From Streptomyces sp. IMTB 2501 (GTDB taxonomy: Bacteria; Actinomycetota; Actinomycetes; Streptomycetales; Streptomycetaceae), in contig NZ_MQUS01000001.1 in assembly GCF_001953885.1 (NCBI RefSeq), positions 496,001 to 560,000 of the forward strand: DNA of 64,000 nt, written 5' to 3'. The position numbers and the translations under genes are program-made. Below the pieces are notes generated by a model. That model worked only from the letters and a program-made list of their open reading frames with translations, ran no database searches and had not been told where the DNA came from. This document shows, piece after piece, positions 33,814 through 41,536 of this stretch (position 1 is its first letter; each line of letters opens with the position of its first letter).

Positions 33814-34548
33814 TTATGCGCGGCCCAGGGCCGTCTCCAGCTCCTGCACCACCCGCCACAGCGGTGCGTCCCGCCGGGACACCAGCACCACCACGTCGTC
33901 GGGATACCCTTCCGGCGCCGGGCTGATGAAGGCGGGCGCCTGCGCGGGCTCGGCGGCGCGCCCGAACGTCCTCTGCACATACCCGAGCGCGTGGTCCACC
34001 GCCGCTCCCGCGTCGCCGAGGCCGTCCGAACGCAGCCAGGAGCGCAGGGCGTTGTTGTGCGCCGCGACGACCGCGGCCGCGATCACGTCGGCCCGCAGTG
34101 TCCCGTCGGGCCGGCCGGTGAACCGCCCGCGCAGGTACTCGGCGAGCGCGCGCTCGTAGCGCCACACCACCGACAGCTCGTAGGCCCGCAGACCCGGCAC
34201 CTGCTTGGTGAGGCGGTAGCGCTGCACGGAGAACGACGGGTTCTCCGCGTACATCCCCAGCACCAGCCGAGCCGCGTCGCATGCCCGCCGCACCGGTTCG
34301 TGCTTCTTGTCGCTCGTGGCGAGGAAGGCGGTCATGTCGGCCAGGCAGCGCTCGTGGTCGGGGAAGACCACGTCCTCCTTGGAGGGGAAGTAGCGGAAGA
34401 ACGAACGCCGGCCGACCCCGGCCAGGGCGACGATGTCGTCCACGGTCGTCTGCTCGTACCCGCGTTCCAGGAAGAGCTGGAAGGCCGCCGCGACGAGGGC
34501 CTCCCGCATCGGCGGCTTCGCGGCCGGCGCCGCGCTGGTGGAGCTCAT
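33814..34548 (-). CDS. TetR family transcriptional regulator
   Basis: 244 residues. The HTH is MREALVAAAFQLFLERGYEQTTVDDIVALAGVGRRSFFRYFPSKED, followed by a C-terminal ligand domain slightly longer than usual. Start ATG 34548 is chosen from the family N-terminus; no strong ribosome binding site is present. Two CACTCAGTG-type sites lie 32-77 bases upstream, so it is probably autoregulated. A third site before the Zn-ribbon gene suggests a two-gene local regulon. The ligand may be an acyl-CoA given the target family (inference). Confidence 0.88.
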   Translation of the reverse strand: MSSTSAAPAAKPPMREALVAAAFQLFLERGYEQTTVDDIVALAGVGRRSFFRYFPSKEDVVFPDHERCLADMTAFLATSDKKHEPVRRACDAARLVLGMYAENPSFSVQRYRLTKQVPGLRAYELSVVWRYERALAEYLRGRFTGRPDGTLRADVIAAAVVAAHNNALRSWLRSDGLGDAGAAVDHALGYVQRTFGRAAEPAQAPAFISPAPEGYPDDVVVLVSRRDAPLWRVVQELETALGRA

Positions 34549-34579
34549 GGAGGGGAACGTAGCACCCGGACGGGTCGCA

Positions 34580-34625
34580 TGACACTCAGTGCAGATCGAG
34601 TGGCCCTGTGGGGGAACTGAGTGCT
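34580..34625. promoter_or_regulatory. Two TetR operator-like sites upstream of tetR
   Basis: TGACACTCAGTGCA (34580-34593) and, in reverse orientation, AGCACTCAGTT (34615-34625) share the CACTCAGT core with the palindrome at 33732-33746. They sit directly upstream of the tetR start on the minus strand. Confidence 0.5.
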
Positions 34626-34664
34626 TTGGGAGTGTGCGATAGGGCGTACGACCGAACATCGGAG

Positions 34665-34699
34665 CGATCGAATTGATTGGAATCGATCGATACGATCGT
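34665..34699. promoter_or_regulatory. CGATCG-rich operator cluster before the DeoR/LacI-type gene
   Basis: CGATCG (34665-34670), the palindrome ATCGATCGAT (34682-34691) and the palindrome ACGATCGT (34692-34699) lie 47-81 bases before the regulator start. Similar CGATCG words occur before the dead permease and lyase, so this is a candidate autoregulatory site. Confidence 0.5.
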
Positions 34700-34745
34700 G
34701 GGCGTAACGTAAGCGATTCGGGATCACTGTTCCAGGGGGAACCCC

Positions 34746-35855
34746 ATGCGACTGCATGTCGACCAGCGCCGCGAGCGGGTGCTCGAACTCGTCCGGGAGC
34801 GGGGCAGCCTCCGCGTGGCCGAACTGGCCGCCGAACTCGGCGTCTCCGCCGTCACCCTGCGGCGCGACGTGGAGACGCTCGCCGCCCAGGGCCGGGTGCA
34901 GCGGCTGCACGGCGCGGTGGTCTGGCCGGGCGACCGCGCCACCGGCCCCGCCGCGGGTGCCGCACCACGGCAGGAGTCCCTGGCGGGCACCGTCATCGGA
35001 ATGATCGTGCCGACCACCGTCAATCTCTTCGCCGACATCGTGCGCGGCGCCCGGGAAGCCGTCGGCGCCCGGGGTGGCCGGCTCGTCCTCGGGCTCTCCG
35101 GTTATGTCGACACCGAGGACTCCGTGCAGGCCGAGCATCTGATCGCAGGCGGTGCCCAGGGCCTGCTGGTGGCGCCCAGCTGGTTCGTCGGCGTCCCCCG
35201 GGACGGGCAGGAGAAGGGGCTGATGGACTGCGGGGTGCCCACCGTCCTGGTCGAGCGCTCCGCCCCGCCCGGCAACCCCGCCGCCGACCTCGACCGGGTC
35301 CGCACCGACCGGGCCCACGGCGCCGCCCTTGCCGTCGGCCACCTGGCCGCCCTCGGACACCACAGGATCACCGCGCTCCTCCAGGAGGGCCCGCACGCCG
35401 TCCAGATCGGCGCCGGGTTCCAGGCCGCCGTCCGCGCACGCGGGATCGAGGTCGACGACAGCGCACCGAGCGTGCGCGAACACGGCGACTACGACGCCTC
35501 CGTCGACCATCTCGTCCGCGCGGTCCGCGAACGCGGCGTCACCGCGGCCCTGGTGCACAGCGACGAGGACGCCATCGTGCTCGTGCCGCGGCTCCAGGCG
35601 CACGGCATCCGGGTGCCCGGCGACCTCGCCCTGATCGCCTACGAGGACAAGGTCGCCGGCCTCGCCGACGTCCCGCTGACCGCCATCGCCCCGCCCACGC
35701 GCGCGGTGGGCGAGCTGGCCGCGAACCTGCTGCTGCGCCGCCTCGCCGAGAAGACCGCGGGCGAACGGCCTGGACCCCGCCAACACATCGACCTGCTCCC
35801 GGAGTTGCGCATCCGCTCCTCCTGCGGCGGCCAGGCCCCCGCCGACGGCTCCTGA
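34746..35855 (+). CDS. DeoR-type HTH fused to LacI-type sugar-binding domain, regulator
   Basis: 369 residues. The N-terminal DeoR winged helix RRERVLELVRERGSLRVAELAAELGVSAVTLRRDVETLAAQGRV (recognition helix SAVTLRRD) is joined to a periplasmic-binding-protein-like sensor (GTVIGMIVPTTVNLFADIVRGARE, VAPSWF, DLALIAYEDKVAGLADVPLTAIAPP) of LacI/GalR type. CAGGGGG precedes ATG 34746. It is a sugar-responsive repressor whose downstream genes (permease, dehydrogenase) are now broken. It is itself intact. Confidence 0.88.
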   Translation: MRLHVDQRRERVLELVRERGSLRVAELAAELGVSAVTLRRDVETLAAQGRVQRLHGAVVWPGDRATGPAAGAAPRQESLAGTVIGMIVPTTVNLFADIVRGAREAVGARGGRLVLGLSGYVDTEDSVQAEHLIAGGAQGLLVAPSWFVGVPRDGQEKGLMDCGVPTVLVERSAPPGNPAADLDRVRTDRAHGAALAVGHLAALGHHRITALLQEGPHAVQIGAGFQAAVRARGIEVDDSAPSVREHGDYDASVDHLVRAVRERGVTAALVHSDEDAIVLVPRLQAHGIRVPGDLALIAYEDKVAGLADVPLTAIAPPTRAVGELAANLLLRRLAEKTAGERPGPRQHIDLLPELRIRSSCGGQAPADGS

Positions 35856-35882
35856 TCCACCGACCGCCCAACGACCGTGAAC

Positions 35883-35902
35883 CGATCGTTGCGGCGATCG
35901 TT
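35883..35902. promoter_or_regulatory. Direct repeat CGATCGTT x2 before permease remnant
   Basis: CGATCGTT occurs at 35883-35890 and 35895-35902, 12 bp apart. The second copy extends to CGATCGTTTTG, an 11-mer repeated exactly at 39014-39024 in front of the PL8 remnant. It is probably the operator of the DeoR/LacI hybrid. Confidence 0.5.
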
Positions 35903-35924
35903 TTGATTATATTGGTCGAACGGT

Positions 35925-36404
35925 CACCGTCATCCAGCTGCCCATGTACCTGCTCGCCACCAGGGCCGGCGTGGTCAACACCTACTGGGCGCTGCTATTG
36001 CCCGCCCTGGCAAACCCTTCGGTGTCCACCTGGCCCGGGTCTTCTCCGAGGGCTATGTGCCCGACGAGGTGCTGGAGGCCGCCCGCGTCGACGGCGCCGG
36101 TGAACTGCGCACCTTCGCCCGCATCGGACTGCCCATGCCGGCCCCCGGCTTCATGACGATCTTCCTGTTCTCGTTCACGGCCAGCTGGAACAGTTTCTTC
36201 GGCGCGCTCGTCATGCTCAACGACGACCGTCTCTACCCGGTCAGTCTCGGCCCGTTCATGTGGAACACCGTCACCCAGCAGCAACCCGAGGACTACGCCC
36301 TCGTGATCACCGGCTCGCTCGTGGCCGTGCTCCCGCTGATCGCCGTCTTCGTCTGCCTGCAGCGCTTCTGGCGCTCCGGCCTGACCGCCGGCGCGGTGAA
36401 GTGA
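35925..36404 (+). pseudogene. MalG-type sugar ABC transporter permease, truncated and frameshifted
   Basis: The reading resumes in mid-protein at TVTVIQLPMYLLATRAGVVNTYWALLLPALANP. A single-base loss near 36017 then shifts the frame, and it continues PFGVHLARVFSEGYVPDEVLEAARVDGAGE (the EAA ATPase-contact loop) to a normal C-terminus ending GLTAGAVK. About 130 N-terminal residues are absent. Binding-protein and MalF genes are also missing. The C-terminal part still overlaps the next remnant by GTGA. Confidence 0.85.
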
Positions 36405-36858
36405 AGGTGACCGTGACCCCCGCCCATCGGCCGTCCCGCCCGCGCACCGCCCTCGCCATGGGCACGGACATCCACCGGGTCCTGCTCGCCGACGGCCTTC
36501 TCGACCGGCTCCACACGGTCGCCCGCGTCGACACGACCGCGACGATCACAACGATCAGCGACGCCGACCCGGCCGCGGCCGTCCGGCTCGCCCGCGCCGA
36601 AGTGCTCTTCACCCACTGGGGCGCCCCCCACTCACCGAGGAAGCGCTGCACCGCCTGCCCCGGCTGCGGGCCGTCGTCCACGCGGCGGGCTCCGTCAAGC
36701 ACCATGTCACCAATGCCGTCCGGACCCGCGGCATCACCGTGTCCTCGGCGGCCGCCGCCAACGCCCTCCCGGTCGCCGAATTCACCCTGGCCGCCATCCT
36801 GTTCGCGGGCAAACGGGTCCTCGACATCGCCCACCACTACGCCCGAGCCCACACCTCG
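36401..36858 (+). pseudogene. D-isomer-type 2-hydroxyacid dehydrogenase, frameshifted fragment
   Basis: GTG 36401 overlaps the permease stop. The frame reads PRTALAMGTDIHRVLLADGLLDRL to ARAEVLFTHWGAP, then shifts by one base near 36629 and continues LTEEALHRLPRLRAVVHAAGSVKHHV, TRGITVSSAAAANALPVAEFTLAAILF, ending at HHYARAHT. The NAD-binding domain and the catalytic Arg/Glu/His are absent. It was probably the sugar-acid enzyme of the transporter operon. Confidence 0.75.
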
Positions 36859-37035
36859 CCTGCCTGGCCGTCGAGGGCTCGCCGGGTGGCGTCGCCGCGG
36901 CCTGGGCGGCGGGCTGCCGGGTGCTCCCCGTGCCGTCGTACACGACGTCGAGGCAGTGCCCTGGCGCACGGTGCGCGGGGGCCTCGAAGGCATGGACATC
37001 GGGGAGTTGTGGGCGGCGGGGCTGAGAGGGTGCGC
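36858..37035 (+). pseudogene. HAD phosphatase C-terminal fragment
   Basis: LACLAVEGSPGGVAAAWAAGCRVLPVPS matches the last motif of HAD phosphatases (usually VxEDSPxGVxAAxAAGxRV). A frame change follows and the typical ending PWRTVRGGLEGMDIGELWAAG is then recovered. Only about 55 residues survive, joined directly to the hydroxyacid dehydrogenase fragment, so a deletion fused the two genes. Confidence 0.65.
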
Positions 37036-37141
37036 CTCGCACGATGTGAGGACCCGGGCCGGGGAGAGGCGCGGTCACCCCCCGACGTAACCTTTCTGCA
37101 TCCCGCTGCCGACACGGCCGCACCGCCCGAGGAGATCCCGC

Positions 37142-37984
37142 ATGCCCGCCGCCCGTCCCCGTCTGCTCTACGTCACCGACCTGGCGTACGAGGCCCGCGG
37201 GCGCCGCTACTGCGACGAGGACATCTTCCTCACCTCCCGGCTGCGCGCCCGCTTCGACCTCGCCCTGTGCCATCCGCGGGACGCCGCGGCGCTGATGGAC
37301 GGCTTCGACGCCGTGGTCGTCCGCAACAGCGGGCCCGTCCTCGGCCACCAGCGGGCGTACGACGCCTTCCGCGCGCGTGCGCTGGCCACCGGCGCCCGCG
37401 TGTACAACCCGCTCACCGGCAAGGCGGACATGGCGGGCAAGCAGTACCTCCTCGACCTGAGCGCCGCGGGCTTCCCCGTCATCCCGACCGTCGGCCGCGC
37501 CGAGGATCTGCGCCTGCTTCCGGCCGCCGAGCGGTACGTGGTCAAGCCCGTGCTCGGCGCGGACTCCCTCGGCCTGCGCGTCGTCCCCGCCGGACAGGTC
37601 GCCGCCCTCGCCACGGGCCACGTCCTGGTCCAGCCGTGCGTCGACTTCGTCCACGAGGTGTCCTTCTACTTCGTCGACGACGACTTCCAGTACGCGCTGT
37701 ACGCCCCCGATCCCGAGCGCCGCTGGGAACTGCAGCCCTATGCGGCCACGGCCGGCGACCTGGAGTTCGCCCGGCGGTTCATCGACTGGAACGACCTCGG
37801 CCACGGCATCCAGCGCGTCGACGCCTGCCGCACCCGCGACGGCGACCTCCTGCTGGTCGAACTGGAGGACCTCAACCCCTACTTGTCCCTCGAAGCCCTG
37901 CCGGAACAGGCCAGGGACGCCTTCGTCACCGCCTTCACGGCGTCCCTGAGCCGGTTCGCGCACGGGGCGCTCAGCCCAGCCTGA
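37142..37984 (+). CDS. ATP-grasp-type protein of unknown substrate
   Basis: 280 residues. The N-terminal Rossmann-like lobe is RPRLLYVTDLAYEARGRRYCDEDIFL. It is followed by YNPLTGKADMAGKQYLLDLSAAGFPVIPT (the ATP-grasp hinge of RimK/glutathione-synthetase-like enzymes), YVVKPVLGADSLG (Lys for ATP), EVSFYFVDD and metal ligands in LLVELEDLNPYLSLE. GAGGAG precedes ATG 37142. It probably ligates an amine to a carboxylate. It stands among remnants with no obvious partner and overlaps the convergent PL8 remnant by 14 bp. Confidence 0.72.
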   Translation: MPAARPRLLYVTDLAYEARGRRYCDEDIFLTSRLRARFDLALCHPRDAAALMDGFDAVVVRNSGPVLGHQRAYDAFRARALATGARVYNPLTGKADMAGKQYLLDLSAAGFPVIPTVGRAEDLRLLPAAERYVVKPVLGADSLGLRVVPAGQVAALATGHVLVQPCVDFVHEVSFYFVDDDFQYALYAPDPERRWELQPYAATAGDLEFARRFIDWNDLGHGIQRVDACRTRDGDLLLVELEDLNPYLSLEALPEQARDAFVTAFTASLSRFAHGALSPA

Positions 37985-38951
37985 CAGCGACCTGCTGGGG
38001 TGCCCCCGACGTGCCTGTGAGATCGCCGAAAGTCAGCGTCAGCGTGGAGCCGGTGGCTGCCGAGGCGAGTGTGCCCGGTGCGGGCGTCACCGCGGCGACC
38101 GGCCGGCGCCGGGTCAGGGTGAGGCTCGTGCGCATCCGCATCGGATCGCTCACCGCGATCAAGGCGGTCCCGTTCTCGCTCTCACTGATCATCACGGAGC
38201 ACGGATCGCTTGCGGTGAGCGTTCCGACCGTTCCGCCCAACCAGAAGTTCACTCCGGTGAAGGCGAGCGAGCGAACGAAGATGCCCTGCTGGCTGTCGGT
38301 GTCGGCGAGCACGGTCAGCCAGTTCGGGTCCGCGGCCCGCGCCCGCATTGCTGCCGCGGTGGCCCCCGGCAGCAGGAGATAGGCCTACGAGGCGTTCACC
38401 GGGTCGGTGCGCGCGTCGTACATCAGCACGCAGACGTCCAGCAGCGCCTGCGGGGCGCCGATCTGCCAGTTCTACCAGTTGCCGTAGCGGGCCTGGCTCG
38501 CGTTGTGGACGTCGTCGTGGAGATGGTCCAGGCCCGTGACGATCGCGTCCCGCAGGCCGGCGTCGCCGGTCAGGCCGGTGCCCGGCTGGCAGTAGGCCTG
38601 GGCGAGCGTGCTCAGCCGGGTGTAGCTGGTGTTCATGGCGGCCGAGTAGCCGTACGATTCCTGGTCGGTGTCCGGATCCGGGGCGGCGTAGACCATGTCG
38701 GGCCACAGGGAGCCGGCGGCGGGGGCCATCGTCGCCCGGTACTGGCTCGCCGTGGTGCCCAGGTCGGCGAGCCGGCTCTTGAACGGTTCGACGGTGGGGC
38801 CGAACCCCTCGCCGAGGATCAGGGTGCGCCACCTCGCGCGGAGCGTCGCGAACCCGTCCGGCGCCGCGAACGCCCGGGTGCCGAGACCCAGGGCGACTGC
38901 GGTTCCCGAACAGACGGTCAGAAAGCCACGGCGTGACCAAGGAGTCGTCAT
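37971..38951 (-). pseudogene. PL8-family polysaccharide lyase, internally deleted with two stops
   Basis: It starts MTTPWSRRGFLTVCSGTAVA (Tat signal), then TLRARWRTLILGEGF, AYCQPGTGLTGDAGLRDAIVTGLDHL and ARYGNW. A TAG at 38472-38474 replaces the next Trp of the YGNWWNWEIG-type motif. NWQIGAPQALLDVCVLMYD follows, then a second in-frame TAG at 38385-38387. After a deletion of several hundred residues the C-terminal beta domain (WLTVLADTDSQQGI ... FWLGGTVGTL) remains in the same frame. The family includes hyaluronate, chondroitin and xanthan lyases. Confidence 0.85.
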
Positions 38952-39013
38952 GACGGCGCTTTCCAGCATGCGCTTTCTCAAACGCTCACTAGTTCTTGCG
39001 GAGTTGAGTGTTT

Positions 39014-39024
39014 CGATCGTTTTG
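39014..39024. promoter_or_regulatory. CGATCGTTTTG element upstream of PL8 remnant
   Basis: The 11-mer equals the one at 35895-35905 before the permease remnant. It lies about 65 bases upstream of the lyase start (minus strand) in an AT-richer stretch. It is a candidate operator of the same regulator. Confidence 0.45.
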
Positions 39025-39146
39025 GAGGGGTGGGGTGGTGCCGTTCGGGGGTGTGGGCTTGCGGCCTGAACAGGGCTGCCGTGTGGGCCGTATCTCAGCA
39101 CGGGGAGCTCGGAAGTCCCGTCCGTACGGGACGGAAGGAGAGCCAG

Positions 39147-39785
39147 GTGCCGACACCGCCCGATCCTGAACGGCCGTACTCCGGACCGGTCCTGGAACCT
39201 GTCCGGGTGCTGCGGCCACGCCGCTTCGACGCCCTCGCGGAACTGATGCGCGAGATGGAGACCGGCCCGGCGCAGACGGCGCCCACCGACGAGGAGGAGA
39301 CACGGGAACTGCCGCCCGTACCGCCGGCACCCGCCACTTCCCGCCCGCGCCGGGTGGCCGTCGCCGGGTTCGTGGCGGCCGCAGCGCTCCTCGGTTTCGG
39401 CTGTGCCCTGCTGCTCACCGGCCGCCAGGAAGCCACCGCCACCCCGCCTCCGCACCGGCCGGCGACCACCGCACCGCCCGCCGCCACCCCGGCCCCCACC
39501 CCCACCGCGTCCCCCGCGCCCACGGCCGCCACCGACCCCGACGGCCCCGGCACCCTCCGCCAGGGCGACACCGGCCCCGAGGTCACCGAACTGCAGCAGC
39601 GCCTGCTGCGCGTCCCGGACGTCTACCACGACGGCTCGACCAGCGGCACCTACGACGCGAACCTCGCCGCGGCCGTGGCCCGGTTCCAGCTCTGGTACGG
39701 GGTCAGCGGCGATGAGACCGGCGTCTACGGCAACGACACCCGCCGCGCACTGGAGTCACGGACCGGATCCGGCGACGATTCCTGA
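39147..39785 (+). CDS. Membrane-anchored peptidoglycan-binding protein
   Basis: 212 residues. A cytoplasmic N-terminus of about 70 residues (RRFDALAELMREMETG) precedes one transmembrane helix (VAVAGFVAAAALLGFGCALLL), a Pro/Thr/Ala-rich spacer and a PG_binding_1 domain (GTLRQGDTGPEVTELQQRLL ... GVYGNDTRRALES). GTG 39147 has GGAAGGAG upstream. It anchors to the cell wall from the membrane. No catalytic domain is present. Confidence 0.85.
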   Translation: MPTPPDPERPYSGPVLEPVRVLRPRRFDALAELMREMETGPAQTAPTDEEETRELPPVPPAPATSRPRRVAVAGFVAAAALLGFGCALLLTGRQEATATPPPHRPATTAPPAATPAPTPTASPAPTAATDPDGPGTLRQGDTGPEVTELQQRLLRVPDVYHDGSTSGTYDANLAAAVARFQLWYGVSGDETGVYGNDTRRALESRTGSGDDS

Positions 39786-39880
39786 CCGGCACGCGGGGAA
39801 CCCCGGGAAGGCGGCGCGTGCGGCACCGGGCCGCGCTCCGCGAGCCGAGGCCGGACCGGAGCGGGGACGGGAGCAGTGTC

Positions 39881-40435
39881 ATGAGGGACGACGCGGACGT
39901 TGTGGCGGGCGGTGTCGCGGGCGCGGAGGATGCGCGGGGACTCGGTACGAGGGCTCACCTCGACGCCTGCTTTTTCGACCGGCTGGATCCTGACATGTGC
40001 GTGGTCACGGCCGCTGCCGACGATGAGCGGGCCGGGTGTCTCGTCGGCTTCGCCTCGCAGTGCTCCATCCGCCCGCCCCGGTTCACCGTCTGGCTGTCCA
40101 AGGTCAACCACACCTGCCGCGTCGCCCTGGCCGCGCGGCACCTCGCCGTCCACCTGCTCACCCGGGACCAGTGGGACCTCGCGGAACTCTTCGGTGGTGA
40201 GACGGGCGACGAGATCGACAAGTTCGCGCGTGTGGAGTGGAGGCAGGAGTACGGCGGCGCGGTGGTGCTGCGGGACGCGGCGGCCTGGTTCGTCGGGAGC
40301 GTCGTCGAGCGCACCGACGGTGGCGATCATGTCGGCTACGTCCTCGAACCGGTGCGCTGGGACGAGGGGCGGGGCGGACCTCTGCTGCGGCTGTCCGACG
40401 CGGCCGCCATCGACGCGGGGCATCCCCTGGACTGA
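39881..40435 (+). CDS. Flavin reductase-like (FMN-binding split barrel) protein
   Basis: 184 residues. CVVTAAADDERAGCLVGFASQCSIRPPRFTVWLSK is the N-terminal half of a flavin_reduct domain, followed by LAVHLLTRDQWDLAELFGGETGDE and a strand-rich C-terminus. ATG 39881 has GGGAG upstream. Such proteins bind FMN and either reduce it for a monooxygenase or act as small oxidoreductases. No partner gene is adjacent. Confidence 0.8.
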   Translation: MRDDADVVAGGVAGAEDARGLGTRAHLDACFFDRLDPDMCVVTAAADDERAGCLVGFASQCSIRPPRFTVWLSKVNHTCRVALAARHLAVHLLTRDQWDLAELFGGETGDEIDKFARVEWRQEYGGAVVLRDAAAWFVGSVVERTDGGDHVGYVLEPVRWDEGRGGPLLRLSDAAAIDAGHPLD

Positions 40436-40566
40436 CGGACTGACCGGATTCGAACGCCGGGCAAGGGCTCGGAAAAGCCGTGGGTGCGGGGGAGGGGCCG
40501 GGTCTCACCATGGGCAACCCGCGGCCGACGGCCGCGTGCTCCGCCGCACCACAGAAAGCCACGCCG

Positions 40567-40668
40567 ATGACCGGCTCCCGCATCCCGGGCCTGCTCGTGC
40601 CCGCCGTGTTCCTGCTCGCCCTGGTCGCCGGCCTGTGCTGGTACTGGCGACATCGCGACGACGACTGA
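40567..40668 (+). CDS. Very small single-pass membrane peptide
   Basis: 33 residues, almost entirely one hydrophobic helix (IPGLLVPAVFLLALVAGLCW) followed by YWRHRDDD. In-frame ATG 40510 would add 19 residues. Codons are G/C-ending. No ribosome binding site of note. It may be real, as many such peptides occur in Streptomyces, but support is weak. Confidence 0.35.
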   Translation: MTGSRIPGLLVPAVFLLALVAGLCWYWRHRDDD

Positions 40669-40707
40669 CCGGGCTCCGCCCCGCGTGCCGCGCGGGTGAC
40701 CTGCCGA

Positions 40708-41088
40708 TCAGCGGCCGCTGCCGCGTCCCGCCAGGGCCTCGCTGACCGCGCGGACGCTACGGGCGATGTGCTGCAGCTGCATGACCTCGGCGGCGTACAG
40801 CTTGATCGTGTGCTCGATGACCGACTCGGGCAGCCCGAGCATCGGCAGCTCGGCCCGTGCGGTCTGCAACGCGGTGCGGGCCACCCGCACTTCCTGCTGG
40901 ACCTGCAGCTGCGCGTGCCGGGCGAGCAGCACGGGGTGGCGGATGAGGGCCGGATAGCTGGCGTAACGCGCCGGGATCAGCTCGCGCAGCCACTTGGCCG
41001 CCGAGCGCTCCCAGTCGTAAGAGCCCGGCGTCTTGACCTGGCAGGGCCAGTCGGGGCTGATACGCGTGCTGGTCAGGGGCATGGTCAT
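40708..41088 (-). CDS. Hypothetical helical protein
   Basis: 126 residues starting at ATG 41088 (or 41082) after CCGGAAG. A short N-terminus is followed by long amphipathic helices: WLRELIPARYASYPALIRHPVLLARHAQLQVQQEVRVARTALQTARAELP, then IEHTIKLYAAEVMQLQHIARSVRAVSEALAG. No signal or membrane segment. The style matches conserved Streptomyces hypothetical proteins. The function was not recognised. Confidence 0.6.
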   Translation of the reverse strand: MTMPLTSTRISPDWPCQVKTPGSYDWERSAAKWLRELIPARYASYPALIRHPVLLARHAQLQVQQEVRVARTALQTARAELPMLGLPESVIEHTIKLYAAEVMQLQHIARSVRAVSEALAGRGSGR

Positions 41089-41536
41089 CGCTTCCGGTGT
41101 GCGGCGTCGTGAGGGTGGTCCGACGGGTTCGGGGCGGCCCCGGCCTAGGGGATGGCCGGGGCCGCTCCGGGCGCGTCGCGCAGACGATGCGCCCCGGCAC
41201 ACCCCGGGCGCCGACGTGGGTAGGGGACGGCGGCTGGAGGTGTCCGTGCGGGGGCCCCGGGCATCGGGTACCGGCGCTGCGTGGAGACTTGCGTACGCAT
41301 GGGCGGTCCGTCGGCTTTCTCGGGGCGGTGTGCGAGCGGTGAGTCCGCAGGTGCGGAACGTGCCTGGAGTGGGCCGGGCGCGATCCGTGAGCAGTATTTA
41401 TATATGCCGTGCTGTTTGCAAGACGTATGAAAACATTCATGCGCGATTTGTCGTGGATGATCCCCGTCCACGGCATGGGTGACCGCAAGATCTTCACCGG
41501 ACCCTGCCCGCGGGCGCGCGAACCGGTCGGCCGGAA
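41089..41536. other. Intergenic region with an AT-rich patch
   Basis: There is no convincing gene. Bases 41388-41452 are unusually AT-rich (GCAGTATTTATATATGCCGT, GAAAACATTCATGCG) and could hold a promoter for the minus-strand hypothetical gene, leaving a leader of about 300 bases. The rest is GC-rich without recognisable structure. Confidence 0.45.

Noticed and set aside
35925-37035. Insertion sequence as cause of the broken permease operon
   Set aside because: No transposase fragment, inverted repeats or target-site duplication at the junctions; simple deletions and one-base losses explain it.
41388-41452. AT-rich patch as a possible insertion-sequence end or origin
   Set aside because: No terminal inverted repeats, target duplication, transposase or DnaA boxes were visible; a promoter is the simpler reading.
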